Below, piece by piece: positions 7,823 to 18,500 of a stretch of 64,000 nucleotides of DNA (positions are counted from its first letter, which is position 1; the number at the start of each line of letters is the position of its first letter). The notes beneath the pieces were generated by a model. That model saw only the letters and a list, made by a program, of their open reading frames with translations, did not search any database and was not told the DNA's origin. The stretch covers positions 62,001 through 126,000 of the forward strand of contig JACJXZ010000003.1 of NCBI GenBank assembly GCA_020636375.1, in the 5' to 3' direction. The DNA is from Lewinellaceae bacterium (lineage in GTDB: Bacteria > Bacteroidota > Bacteroidia > Chitinophagales > Saprospiraceae). A program made the translations under genes and the position numbers.

Positions 7823-9427
7823 TTATTTCATGGATGCCGGCGGTTGGGCATTAGCGCTGGCTTCATCCACCATTTTCTTCAGCTTGCCGGAAGCTTTCAG
7901 GTTGGCGATGAACCGGCAGATTTCTTCCGGAGTATAGGCGTTGGGGTCGCGCTCGCTGCTGCGCATGTCCACGGGGCCGGCGCTGCGGCCGTGGCCGATG
8001 CCGCCGCTGAACCAGATGGGGCGCCCGTTTTCGCCGGTGATCAGAAGGATATTATTGGATTCGTTGCTTTCCTCTACCTCGGCGAAGGCGTCGGTGATCA
8101 GGGCCAGGTAGTATTCGCCGGTGAGGTCGGGCGTCCGGTAGGGCCAGGCGAATTCCGTTTCCTGCCGGAAGAAGGCGTCGGCGAGTTCTTCCCGCCCGTC
8201 CAGGGCTACATTAAACCAGTAGCTGGCCCAGCCGCCGACGCCGTCTTGGAGCGGCCCGAACTCTCCCTCGTCGCCGATCCAGTCGGTGATGTACTGGTGC
8301 AGGATCGCCCCGTGGTCATGGGCATTGCGGGCGTTGAAAAAGATATATACGTTGCTCCAGCCATCCCAGGCGTCCACATCATCCGGCCCGAGGTTGGCGA
8401 TATCGAAAGTCAGCACCCGATGGCGGGGGTCGGGGTGGTTGGGGTCGTCTTCGTCTTTCAGCACCTTGATGGCCAGGTCGGTGCCGGAAGCCGGGTTCCC
8501 GCCGGGCTCGGGTTCGGCGCTGCCGGGTTTGTTGTAGGCGACAAAGACGTAGTCGGTGAAGGAGCGGTTGGCCAGGAGGCCGTAGCTCACCCAGGCGAAG
8601 CCGCCGTCGCCCCATTCTGTCCCCCAGGAGTTGACCATGCGGAAAGCACCCCGGGCGTCGTCATACCCTACGATGGCCATGGCATGGCCGGTTCCCGGCC
8701 CGTTGGTCCCGTCCAGGATGGCCGCTTCGGTCATGACGCCCGGGCCGCGCCAATAGAGGAAAGATCTGGTAACGTGCGCAGCCCACATCAGGGGCCGCCC
8801 CTCTGCCAGTTTTTCCTTGAGGACAGCTACATCAACGGGCAGGTTGCGGTGGGATTCGATGCAGTTGCCCGCAGCTTCGGCCGTCCAGGAGGGGTGGGGC
8901 TGGGCGCTGCAGTCGCCCAGGTCCTGGAAGGGCACTGTCGCCATGGTGGCCACCCCGCGGGCGGCCATCATGTCCAGCGCGTGCTCAAAGTGCGTGCCCT
9001 GGCAATTGGGCCCCTTCAGGTTGATGGGCAAAGACCAGAACAGGTCCTTGGGGCTGTACTGGCGCGCCGGGTTGCGCAGCTCGCCGGGGCTAAGGTTGGC
9101 GTCCTGCGCATTCAGGGCCGTTTTTATGTAATAGCCCGCCGCCCAGGCCACGCAGGTGCCGGTCGTCCCCTGGTGCCCGACCGGAGGAAGCAGGTGGGTG
9201 AGGTCGACAGCGGGCGGCAGGTTGCCGTTGCCAAATCCGTACAGGTCCTGATAGAATTCCTCTTCGTTTTCCTCGCCCGCCCAGCCGCCGAGCAGGAATT
9301 CTCCTACCGCTTCTTCTTCCGCCGTCACATCAAGCGCGATGTCTTCGAATTTGGTGTCGTTCTTTTCACAACCTGCAGCAAAAAGGAACAAGCCTGCGAT
9401 CATTAGGTAGAGGTATTGTTTTTTCAT
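7823..9427 (-). CDS. Papain-like (C1) cysteine protease, lipoprotein, with CARDB-like domain
   Basis: 534 residues. The N-terminus is a lipoprotein signal with lipobox FAAGC (Cys20), so the protein is exported and probably membrane-anchored. The C1 catalytic set is complete: oxyanion Gln86 and nucleophile Cys92 in GHQGTTGTCVAWA, His248 in GTGHAMAIVGYDD, and Asn266 in NSWGTEWGDGG. The region at about 310-450 (DLAIKVLKD to ESNNILLITG) resembles a CARDB adhesion-like beta-sandwich. No long propeptide is evident between the lipobox and the catalytic domain. Upstream lies an element (9457-9485) identical in both blocks and in spacing to the one before the subtilisin-like gene, so the two proteases are probably co-regulated. 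Confidence 0.88.
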   Translation of the reverse strand: MKKQYLYLMIAGLFLFAAGCEKNDTKFEDIALDVTAEEEAVGEFLLGGWAGEENEEEFYQDLYGFGNGNLPPAVDLTHLLPPVGHQGTTGTCVAWAAGYYIKTALNAQDANLSPGELRNPARQYSPKDLFWSLPINLKGPNCQGTHFEHALDMMAARGVATMATVPFQDLGDCSAQPHPSWTAEAAGNCIESHRNLPVDVAVLKEKLAEGRPLMWAAHVTRSFLYWRGPGVMTEAAILDGTNGPGTGHAMAIVGYDDARGAFRMVNSWGTEWGDGGFAWVSYGLLANRSFTDYVFVAYNKPGSAEPEPGGNPASGTDLAIKVLKDEDDPNHPDPRHRVLTFDIANLGPDDVDAWDGWSNVYIFFNARNAHDHGAILHQYITDWIGDEGEFGPLQDGVGGWASYWFNVALDGREELADAFFRQETEFAWPYRTPDLTGEYYLALITDAFAEVEESNESNNILLITGENGRPIWFSGGIGHGRSAGPVDMRSSERDPNAYTPEEICRFIANLKASGKLKKMVDEASANAQPPASMK

Positions 9428-9456
9428 GATACTGAAGTTTTTTTGTTGTTTGCCTG

Positions 9457-9485
9457 ATTAGTGAGGGAAGTGGGCGGGGTGTCCC
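9457..9485 (-). promoter_or_regulatory. Putative ECF sigma promoter, GGGACA-N14-CTCACTAAT
   Basis: On the minus strand GGGACA (9485-9480) is followed after 14 bases by CTCACTAAT (9465-9457), 29 bases before the protease ATG. Both blocks and the spacing match the element at 15232-15260 exactly. A close variant precedes the ECF sigma gene at 22600-22628. Confidence 0.65.
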
Positions 9486-9571
9486 CCGGCGGGGGCGTTT
9501 TTTTTTGACTTTTTTCAATCCCACATCCAAAAGGTGAGGGGCTGGGGCTCTTGGGGGGCGATGCTTTTTTT

Positions 9572-9766
9572 ATCACATAGAACACATAGGGGTTATCACA
9601 TAGGCCACATAGGGGGGCGGGGGCTTTTGCGGCCGGCGCTTTTTATCACATAGGGCACAAAGGCGTTTTCGCATAGAGCACATAGAAAGAGCGACCGTGT
9701 TAGGAGGCTGTTTTTTTCCGCATAGTCCACATTGCCCTGTCCAATATGGTTCAGAAGCACTGGGTG
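9572..9766. repeat. CACATAGGGCACATAG-type dispersed repeat, array 2
   Basis: About five degenerate CACATAG pairs are followed by a tail TGGTTCAGAAGCACTGGG. That tail is also seen in variant form after the arrays at 15.44 and 22.2 kb. The stretch from 9767 to 10015 holds nothing I can identify. Confidence 0.6.
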
Positions 9767-10015
9767 TTCAATTGTAAATGGTTGATTATCAGAGAATAGA
9801 TTTTAGCCTTGGCTGTAGTTCTAACCTTGGGCAGCCGGTGGGGCATCGTACACCGTACACGGCCCAAGGCCACCGCTGGGCACTTATACCCTGCCTACCC
9901 GCCTGTCCCAGGGCCAGTCGGCCTGGCAGGCAGACGTACACAGTTCCGGTCACCTCTGTCCAGCATTAGATGGGTACCCTAAGCCTTGAACACAGCACTT
10001 TGAACACGCCATATA

Positions 10016-10051
10016 AAAAGCCGGGGCCCGATACAAAACCGGACCCCGGCT
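10016..10051 (-). terminator. Rho-independent terminator of the subtilisin-like protease gene
   Basis: Read on the minus strand, GCCGGGG pairs with CCCCGGC through a short loop, followed by TTTTTATA. It sits 15 bases after the stop codon. Confidence 0.8.
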
Positions 10052-10065
10052 TCCTGCCATTTTAA

Positions 10066-13000
10066 TTACTCCACCATGAACTTCACGGCCCGCATTCCTT
10101 CCGGCGAAGCCACCGCCAGGTGATACAGGCCTGCCGCTGCGCCGGGCATGTTCAGCACTATCTGCTGCTCGCCGGGCTGCACTTCCAGCCGCCGGGACAG
10201 CACTGCCTGCCCGAGGCTGTTGAAGATGGTGACGTGGCCGGCAAAAGCCTGCCGGGCGTGGAGTTCCAGGGTGAACCGCCCCGGGTTGGGGTTGGGGAAT
10301 AAGCGCATGGACTCCAGCTCCCGTATCTCCCGGACGGGCGTCAGGCAGTCGACGGACAATACTTCCGATTGCGTCATCAGGGGAGAGGTGCAGGCGGGCG
10401 CGTTGACGGCCGTCACCTCGCAGTAAACCTCATCGCCGTTCTGCGGGCCGAACAGGGTGTAGGTGGGGCCGCTCCAGGCCGCCTGGCCGTTGTAGTACCA
10501 GGTGATGTTGGGCTGAGTGCCGCCGTTGGTTACGCCTGCCTCGAAGAGGATGCGCTCCTCCGTGCAGTCGCTGATCCCTATTTCTACCGAAAGCGGGTGG
10601 TGTTCTACGGTTACCTGGAGGCTGGCCGGATCCGCCTGGCAGCCGCCGGCGCTGCCGCTCAGCTGGTAGGACACCTGCCCGGCCTGCGCCGGCACCGCCT
10701 GTACGCTGGGTCCGCTGAAGGACAGCAGGCCCGGCCCGTTCCAGAAATACTGGCTGGCACCCGAGGCCTGTAGCAGCAGGGTGTCGCCCAGGCAGGCTGG
10801 GTTGGCAGAAGCCTGGACGCTGAGTACCGGTATGGGCAGCACCTCCACTGCTACGGAGGCGGGCAGGCTCGTGCATCCATTGGCGCTGCCCGTCACCTGA
10901 TAGGTGTTGATGCCGACAGTCGCCGGGGTGATGGTCACGCTGCTGCCGCTGCTGCCGCCGATGCCCGGCCCGAACCAGCTGTAGGTGGCGGCGCCGCTGG
11001 CGGACAGGGTGAGGCTCTGGCCCTCGCAGAGGCTGGCAGCGCTGGCCGTGAGGCTCACCTGTGGCGGCGAGTTGAACTGCAGGCTGATCGTCTGCGGGGC
11101 GCTGCTGCAGTTGCCGTCACTGCCGGTGACCTGATAAGCGTAACTGCCCGCCTGTTCCGGCGAAACCTCCACGACGGTGCCGGTGGCGTCGCTCAATCCC
11201 ACTCCAGACCAGGTATAGCTGTCCGCGCCGGAGGCAGTGAGCGTGACCGGCTGGCCTACGCAGGAGGCAGTGGCGCTGGCGGAGATGCTCACCAGAGGCA
11301 CGCTTTGCACCGCTACGCTAACGGTAGCGGGCGCTGAGCTGCACCCGCTGCTGGTACCGGTCACCTGATAGGTTTGCAGGCCGGGCGCGGTTGGCGTGGC
11401 GCTCACCGTGCTGCCTGTAGTGGCCGAAAGGCCTGGCCCCTGCCAGGTGTACGAGGTGGCACCGCTGGCTGTCAGGACCACGGCCTCGCCCTGGCAAATC
11501 TGATCCACGCTGGCCGTGACGGTGGTTTGCGGGACAGCGGTAAAGTTGACCGTTACGCTGGCCGGCTCGGAGGCGCAGCCGCCGGAAGTGCCGACGGCCT
11601 GGTAGGTGTAACTGCCCGGCTGGGTAGGCGTAGCCTGCACCACGACACCCGATGTACCGTTCAGGCCGGCCCCGGCCCAGGTGTAGGCCGAAGCGCCGGA
11701 GGCCGTCAGGGTGACTGTTTCGCCCAGGCAGGCGGTGGCGGCATCTGGTGTTATGCTCACCTGTGGCGGTGTCGAGAAGGACAGGCTGATGGAGGCCGGC
11801 TCGGTACTGCAGCCATTCGTCGTTCCGACTACTTCGTAGCTATAAGTACCCGCCTGGCCGGGTGTCGCCTGAACAGTGGCGCCGCTGGTATTGTCGAGCC
11901 CGGGCCCGGCCCAGCTGTAAGTGGAAGCCCCGGATGCGGTTAGCGTAAGGGCATCGCCCAGGCAGGCAGTAGTGCCGGATGGCGCATTGACGGATACGGG
12001 GGCGACTACCGTAATATAGGCGTTCCGCATTTCCGTATCGCTGCCGGCGGCGTTTCCGGCGGTCAGGCTGACGTTGTAGATGCCGGGAGATCCGTATGTC
12101 ACCGTAGGATTTTGCTGGGTGGACGACTGGCCGTTGCCGAAGTTCCACTGCCAGCTGTTGGGCGTATTGGTGCTGTTGTCGGTAAAGGAGACCGTCAGCG
12201 GCACCTGGCCGCAGAGGGCAGAGGCGGTGAAGGCGGCGGCCGGCGGCTGAGCGTTTCCTGTAACCCTTATGGTATAGTCTTCTACTTCCATGTTGCCGCG
12301 TGTCTGGCAGGGCGAAGGGTTGGGGCTGTCATCCGGGCTGGCCCGGTAAGAGACGCGCATCCGGTATTCTCCCGGCGCGATATTGGAGGGAATGGTTTTA
12401 TTGGCAGTGACGGCCGTTTGGCTATCCGAGTTCTGGGAATGGAAAACCTCGTCAACCTCCGAGAAACTGTTGTCCTGGTTCCAGTCGATCCAGATTTTCC
12501 ACCAGGCGCCATCCACGTTCGGCGCGGTTGTCCTTTGTCCCGGATATAAGCCCAGGGCATAGGTCTCACCCGGCTCTACTTCGGCGGCGAGCTGGCCGGA
12601 AAAGTCGTTGTATCCGTAGTCGGTGCCGGAGGCATGATCCAGCCCGGAAAATACAAACCGGTCGATCCAATAGTCCCAGGAGATGCCGTAAGAGAAGCAG
12701 TAGGGGTTGCCTTGCCCGAGGGTAGTGAAGAAAAAGGAGGGCGACCAGTTGCTGTGGAAGTCGCCGCATTTGCTGCGCACCTGCACTTCGTAATCTGAAT
12801 CCGGAACGAGGTTCCCAAAGATGACCCCGGGGTCATCGTATCCATCGAATTCAAACCAGTTTCCGGCGGGAAGCCGGCGAATCTGCACCTGGTAGAGATC
12901 AGCGCCGGCAGCTGTGTCCCAGTCCAGAATGCAGTGGGCATGGCCTACATTAGTAGCAACGAGGCCCTGGGGGGAGTCACAGTCTGGCGGCGGCGGTTCG

Positions 13001-15198
13001 CAACTGGCTTCAAGGGAGTAGGATCCATACTCGTCGCCGTATCCCGTTACGTAAATCAGAAATTCCTTTCCGGGTTCGGCGATGAACTGGACGGTAGACA
13101 GCAGGCCATTGACGCTGCAATCCTCATCGTCGTTGCCGGCTTCGCAGACGAGGTTGTCGCAACTGCCGGAAAAAACGCCGATCTGCGTATTGAAATCCGT
13201 ATCGAGCGAACAGGTAGTAAGGGTCACCAGCGAGCCGTCTCCTTCGAAGCGGTACCAACGGCCCGGAGCTGTGTTCAACCCTTGCGGGGCTATGCAGTCC
13301 GGCACCGGCTGCGGGCTGGCCAGAGTATATCCGCTGGCCGGTTCTCCGCATTCGATGAACGGTGCCTCACCGCAGCCGGCAAAAAGCGGCGCTTCTCCCA
13401 ATCCCGAAAGCATGATTGAGAAAATTTGCTCTCCGCCGGTCAGATTTCCCTTATGCGTAACGAGGATGGCGTACTCTCCCGCCGGCAGGTCCTCAACAAA
13501 TATCTGCTCCACATTGTCCCGGTCATTATCGCCGCGGGTGGCGGGCGAAGCCGGCATGGAAGGATTGAGGCGCCAGGGTGAATATACCGTGTTGTCGTTC
13601 AGGTTGAACAGGCGCAGGTCCAGGTCGTTGACCAGCATTCTGTCGTTGCAGTTCCAGGCGTCGTTGTTTGGTGGCGAACAAACGTCGCCGGGAAGATCCG
13701 TCCAGGCGATGGTCACTTTGATGCCGCCCACGCCATCGTGTTCAAAAAACAGGTTTAAAGGCTCGCCATTGACGAGGGTTTCCCGGGAGCTGAACCAATT
13801 GCGGCCATCGGCATCCGTCAGGAATTCTACTGCCTTTTGGGTGTTCATCAGCCCCCAGCCGAAGCTGTAGTCGGGCCCCGGGGCGGTGCCGCACTCGTCG
13901 GCCGTGTGGATGAGCAGGGCTTTCATGGCTGAGGCGCGCAGCGCAGCGCCCGGGAACAGGTTCGCGACGTGCTCCTGGATGAGCAGTATGGAGCCGGAGA
14001 CCATAGGGGCCGACATGGAGGTGCCGTTATAGACGTCGTAAGTATTATTTCCATCCGCAGTACAGGATTCCACCGCGACACCTTTGGCGACGAGGTCGGG
14101 CTTGATGCGCCCGTCGTCGGTAGGGCCCCAGCTGCTGAAGGAGCTCATTTCCACATCACCGGGGTTAGTGGAGGTGCCGTAGCCTCCGGGCAGTTCTTCT
14201 ACAGCGCCCACGGTCAGTATGTTCTTGGCAGTGCCCATGGTCGGGATGCAGTCGTAGCCACTACTGCCGCCGTCCGGCGGGCGGCTGGCGTTGCTTTGCA
14301 CCCAAACCCCGGCGGCGTTCCTCACCCAGTGGGTGCCCGTGTGGTAATCGTTGCGGTCGTTGCCCGCCGATTTCACCGGCAGGTAAAAAGGAGCGTTGAA
14401 CACGATGAAGTCTGCATCAGCTGCTTCGGAATCGTAATAACCGAATTTGTAATCGACATTATTGCTGTAGCTGGTATTGCCCCACCACTCCCATCTGTCG
14501 TCCACCGTATTGTAATTCCATCCGGATATCATTCCATAGGAGTGGTTGGAAACCAACCGTCCCTGGGCAGCCTCATTGGCCATCTCGCTGAGGTCGTTGT
14601 TGAAAGTGAAATTTCGGGAACGGGCGTTGTAGGCCATGCCGCGGGCGCTGGGCCGGTTGCCACGGGCAATAGCTGTGCCGGTTACGTGGGTGGCGTGATC
14701 GCCTATCCCGCTGTCATTATCAGCCAGGGTCACTTTTCCGGAAAGTTCGTTATGGGTATTGCGGGGCAGGGAGCCTTCCCAGATAGAGATGACAAAATCC
14801 TGGCCGGTAAGAGCGGTGCCGGCGCTCCCTCCCGGCCAAACTTCATCGGTGGAGATGGTCGACGCACCGCCGCGGTTATTGGTGATGTAGTATTTCAACT
14901 GGCCGGATTCATCGAACCCCTGCAACTCAAATTCACCCCCATTGCTGTTTTTGCCCCGGATGGGGTAGCCGATGTTCCGGGCGAACGCCTCCGCCCGGGC
15001 ACGCTCCCCGTAATAGCGGATGCTGTCGCGCTTTGCCCATTCCAGCAGGGCTTTGCTGTTGGTTTCCCGGAGGATGTCGCTTTCCTTTTCCGGTTTGACG
15101 GGGGGTAAGGGCTGGCCTTCCAGGTGGGAGGCGAGGCTTAGGAAAAAGAGCGTGTTGAGGCAGATAAACAGGGTTTTAATATCAGACAGTGTTTTCAT
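10066..15198 (-). CDS. Subtilisin-like (S8) multidomain T9SS-secreted protease
   Basis: 1710 residues with an N-terminal signal peptide. The S8 domain (about 110-460) has His168 in HATHVTG, oxyanion Asn280 in SAGN and Ser394 in GTSMSAP. At the position of the catalytic Asp it has Glu141 (ISIWEGS). After it, in order: a beta-sandwich region (about 465-600), a pre-peptidase C-like region (about 610-710), fibronectin III (about 715-810), a GEVED domain (about 835-960), PKD (about 965-1050), six Ig-like repeats of about 80 residues each beginning with a Cys-containing strand (about 1055-1540), and a T9SS sorting domain (LFPNPNPGRF to VKFMVE). Predicted to be exported by Sec, crossed by T9SS and attached to or released from the surface. 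The shared GGGACA/CTCACTAAT element lies 33 bases upstream. Confidence 0.92.
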   Translation of the reverse strand: MKTLSDIKTLFICLNTLFFLSLASHLEGQPLPPVKPEKESDILRETNSKALLEWAKRDSIRYYGERARAEAFARNIGYPIRGKNSNGGEFELQGFDESGQLKYYITNNRGGASTISTDEVWPGGSAGTALTGQDFVISIWEGSLPRNTHNELSGKVTLADNDSGIGDHATHVTGTAIARGNRPSARGMAYNARSRNFTFNNDLSEMANEAAQGRLVSNHSYGMISGWNYNTVDDRWEWWGNTSYSNNVDYKFGYYDSEAADADFIVFNAPFYLPVKSAGNDRNDYHTGTHWVRNAAGVWVQSNASRPPDGGSSGYDCIPTMGTAKNILTVGAVEELPGGYGTSTNPGDVEMSSFSSWGPTDDGRIKPDLVAKGVAVESCTADGNNTYDVYNGTSMSAPMVSGSILLIQEHVANLFPGAALRASAMKALLIHTADECGTAPGPDYSFGWGLMNTQKAVEFLTDADGRNWFSSRETLVNGEPLNLFFEHDGVGGIKVTIAWTDLPGDVCSPPNNDAWNCNDRMLVNDLDLRLFNLNDNTVYSPWRLNPSMPASPATRGDNDRDNVEQIFVEDLPAGEYAILVTHKGNLTGGEQIFSIMLSGLGEAPLFAGCGEAPFIECGEPASGYTLASPQPVPDCIAPQGLNTAPGRWYRFEGDGSLVTLTTCSLDTDFNTQIGVFSGSCDNLVCEAGNDDEDCSVNGLLSTVQFIAEPGKEFLIYVTGYGDEYGSYSLEASCEPPPPDCDSPQGLVATNVGHAHCILDWDTAAGADLYQVQIRRLPAGNWFEFDGYDDPGVIFGNLVPDSDYEVQVRSKCGDFHSNWSPSFFFTTLGQGNPYCFSYGISWDYWIDRFVFSGLDHASGTDYGYNDFSGQLAAEVEPGETYALGLYPGQRTTAPNVDGAWWKIWIDWNQDNSFSEVDEVFHSQNSDSQTAVTANKTIPSNIAPGEYRMRVSYRASPDDSPNPSPCQTRGNMEVEDYTIRVTGNAQPPAAAFTASALCGQVPLTVSFTDNSTNTPNSWQWNFGNGQSSTQQNPTVTYGSPGIYNVSLTAGNAAGSDTEMRNAYITVVAPVSVNAPSGTTACLGDALTLTASGASTYSWAGPGLDNTSGATVQATPGQAGTYSYEVVGTTNGCSTEPASISLSFSTPPQVSITPDAATACLGETVTLTASGASAYTWAGAGLNGTSGVVVQATPTQPGSYTYQAVGTSGGCASEPASVTVNFTAVPQTTVTASVDQICQGEAVVLTASGATSYTWQGPGLSATTGSTVSATPTAPGLQTYQVTGTSSGCSSAPATVSVAVQSVPLVSISASATASCVGQPVTLTASGADSYTWSGVGLSDATGTVVEVSPEQAGSYAYQVTGSDGNCSSAPQTISLQFNSPPQVSLTASAASLCEGQSLTLSASGAATYSWFGPGIGGSSGSSVTITPATVGINTYQVTGSANGCTSLPASVAVEVLPIPVLSVQASANPACLGDTLLLQASGASQYFWNGPGLLSFSGPSVQAVPAQAGQVSYQLSGSAGGCQADPASLQVTVEHHPLSVEIGISDCTEERILFEAGVTNGGTQPNITWYYNGQAAWSGPTYTLFGPQNGDEVYCEVTAVNAPACTSPLMTQSEVLSVDCLTPVREIRELESMRLFPNPNPGRFTLELHARQAFAGHVTIFNSLGQAVLSRRLEVQPGEQQIVLNMPGAAAGLYHLAVASPEGMRAVKFMVE

Positions 15199-15231
15199 GT
15201 GACAAGGTGTTTAAATTGGTCAATCTGTTTT

Positions 15232-15260
15232 ATTAGTGAGGACAGGTCGCCAATTGTCCC
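15232..15260 (-). promoter_or_regulatory. Putative ECF sigma promoter, GGGACA-N14-CTCACTAAT
   Basis: On the minus strand GGGACA (15260-15255) and CTCACTAAT (15240-15232) are separated by 14 bases and end 33 bases before the ATG of the subtilisin-like gene. The intervening 14 bases differ from those at 9466-9479, so only the two boxes are conserved. Confidence 0.65.
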
Positions 15261-15320
15261 ACCCGAACGGGGAAAATTTTAATTTTTGTCAGGTTGCCAT
15301 TTGGGAGGCCGGGTGTTTTT

Positions 15321-15465
15321 TGCCACATAGGCCGCATAGGAGTTTTCGCATAGGGCACATAGAGGGGGACGATCGGCCGGATGGCGAAGGCTTTTAATCA
15401 CATAGGGCATATAGCCCCTGGCCTATGTGTCCTATATGTCCTCTGTGGTTCAAAAGCATTGGGCA
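15321..15465. repeat. CACATAGGGCACATAG-type dispersed repeat, array 3
   Basis: Three CACATAG pairs are followed by an inverted pair (CTATGTGTCCTATATG) and the tail TGGTTCAAAAGCATTGGG. It fills most of the gap between the subtilisin-like gene and the first CHAT gene. Confidence 0.6.
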
Positions 15466-15505
15466 AGCAGGGGGCGCGCATTTCTATCCATTTCTACCCG
15501 TCTCC

Positions 15506-18500
15506 CTATTTCACCGCCTCCATATCCCCAATCCCGATCACCGCCGCCCAGTAGAAAGGATGGGCCGCCGTGCCGCTGTGCGCCTCCAGGTAGTCCAGCT
15601 TGGCGCGGCGCAGCGCCTCGTCCTTGGGCAGGCCGGCGCGCAGGTAACGGTAGAAGCTCACCATCAGTTCCTGGATTCTGCGGTCGTTCACCTGCCAGAG
15701 GGTGGTGGCGATGCTCTTGGCGCCCGCGTAGGCGAAGGCGCGCGCCAGGCTGATGATGCCCTCGCCGCGCTGCAGCTCGCCGGCGGCCGTCTCGCAGGCG
15801 GAGAGGGCGACGAGGTCGGCGTTGAGGGAGAGGTTGTAGAGGTCGCGCACGTAGAGCAGCTCGTTTTCCAGGCTGTCGGGGCGGGGGGCGAAGGCCAGCC
15901 AGGAGTAGTCGCCCGTGCGGCTGTCGGCTTTGCCGTGGGTGGGCAGGTGGATGAAACGGTAGTCGCCGGCCAGATTGGCAAAGCGCTCTTCGGTGGCGTC
16001 CTGGCCATAGAAAGCGTCGGTGTGGAAAATATTTTTCAGGCTGTCCAGCTCGGCGCCCGACCACGGCAGGGGCCGGAGGGTGCCGCTGCGCATGTCGGCC
16101 AGCCAGTCGCTCTGGTCGAGGTGGCTGGTCAGGATGGTGTCCGTATCGGCGAAGGGGGCCATAGCGAGCATCCCGCGGGTGGGCGCCTGCCGGTGCTTTT
16201 TCTGTTGCATCTCCCGCAGCAGGGTGGCGGAGTAGCTGTAGCTGATTTGTTTCTGCCGCAGCAGGTAGGGAAAATGCTCCGCCTGGTAGGCGTTCTGCGG
16301 CGCTTCGGTGAGCAGGGCTTCAAAGGGGATGTATCCCAGGATGCCGTCGGGCACGATGATCAGGCGCTCGGGCAGTTGGCCGGCTACGGGGGCGAGCAGT
16401 TTGTCGTACAGTTTCGGAGCTACTTCCGCGTACGCTTCCAGGTTGGCAATGTGGGGCCGGCTGATGTGGTGCCGCAGTTGTTCCACCCAGTCTTTCAGGG
16501 GGAAGTCGCGCTTTACCTCGAATACCTGATAATCATCCTTCTTCACCAGAAAGATAAAGATGGAGCTGTCGCCGACGAAGTATTCGAGCAGGGCCTGGCC
16601 GTCGTCCAGCAGGCTGTCCTGGACCTCCTTTATTCCAGCGAGGCGTTGCTCAAACTTCAAGCGGTAATATTCCCGGTGGTCGCGGGCAAGGCGTTCCTTC
16701 AGCTTTACGTAAGCCCGTTGCGCTTCGAACAATTGCCTGTTGTTGTCGGCAATGGAAGCCCGGTCCGCCTGGCCTCCTTTTCTGGACTCCTCCAGGATCG
16801 CGTTTTCCAATTCATTCATTTGGGTATTCAGGTCCTGTTCTTTTTCCACGAGGGAATCCGGGACGCCCCCGAAAGACAAGGCGTTGGCTTCCCGGATGGC
16901 TTCCAGGAGGAGCATCGCTTTGCTGCGTTCTGAAAGCAGAAACGCTGCTTCCTTGTCTTTGCCGGCTGGCGCCGCACTCCTTATTTTTAATTGAATGGCG
17001 GCTGAAATGGCAGGCTGAGCAAGAGCGGAAAGTTGCTTTTTGGATTGCGAAAAAGTCAGGTTAGCCCGTTCGCCTTCAATGATGGCGATCGCCTCGTCCA
17101 GGGCGGATGCCGCCGATTCTTTCTGCTCCGGGTCTCCGGTTTGCCAGTAGGTTTGCGCCAGGGCTATGCCCTTGCCCGCCAGGCTTCGGTAATATTCTCC
17201 AGGCAGGTAGATCGACAGGCTGTCCTGAGCTGTGTCCGGCCGGTTGGCTTCGAGAGCCAGGCCAAAGTATTCGATCGCTTCCTCGTATTTGCCTTGCCGG
17301 GCGTAGTTCTCCGCCAGGGAGTTGCAGGCGCCGGCAACATCGGGGTGGCGGTTGCCAAAAAGGCGCTTTCGGGCCTGCAGGGCCTGTTCGTAGGCGCGGG
17401 TGGCTTGTGGATAGTCGCCCTTCAGGTGGTAGGCGTCGCCCAGGGCCAGGTCGGCATCCGAGACGAGGTGGTGCGGCTCTCCGAACAATCCGGCCAGGCC
17501 GGCGCGGGCCTGGCGGAGGTAACTCAGTGCCTCCTCATGCCGGCCCGTCTCGGAGAGGACGATGCCGAGGGTGGTCAATGTGCTTTGGTAAATCGCTTCC
17601 TCTTTGCCTACCGCTTTTTCATATACGTCCAGCGCCTTTCCCAGGTATACGAGGGCAGAGTCGGGCTGCTCCGTTTTGCTGAGCAGCACGCCAAAATTGT
17701 GATAGGACTGCCCCAGGTCAGCATGGTGAGGAGGCAGGGAGGCTTCCCGCAGGAACATGGCCCGCCGGCTGTAGTGCAGCGCCTGGCCGTAATCCTGCAT
17801 GACTTCGTAGCAGGCGCTCAGGTTGTTCAATACGGCACCTACATAAGGATGTCCCTTGCCGAGGGCAGCTTCAAAGATATGCAGCGACCGTTCGAGGTGA
17901 AATACCGCTTTGCGGTAGGCAGCCTGGAAATAATAGGCGGCGCCGAGGTTCAGGTGGCCGATCCCGGCATCGACGCCCTCGGGGCCGGTCGCTTCTTCCC
18001 AATAAGCCAGGGCCTGCTTTTTGAGTTCCAGCGCCCCGGCGAATTTGCCGAGGCCTTCCCGGGCGACGGCCAGCGTATTGCTCAGATGCCCCAGGAAGAG
18101 CTTGTTGCCGGGATATTTCCGCCGGCAAATCTCCAGTGCCTTCTGTGCGATTTCTTCTGCTTTGGCAAATTGCCCCATATTGTTGTAAGTGCCCGCCAGG
18201 TTGTTGTACAGAGGCATCATTTCGCTGTCTTCTTCGCCCACCACCTTCAGCCCGATCCGGAAAGCTTCCTCTTTGACCATCAGCGCGCTGTCGAGCTCTC
18301 CGGCATGGTCCAGGGCCACGCCAAGCGAAGTCAGAGCCTGCATGACCTGGCGGCTGACCATAGGGAAAATGGCTCGGCGGATGGATAATACGTGATGCGC
18401 CGTTCGTCGTGCCGCTTCAATATCGCCTTCTTTCAACAAGCACCTCACTTCAATATTCAGGCCGTTCGCCAGCCGGATGCTGTCTACATCCTCCATCTGA

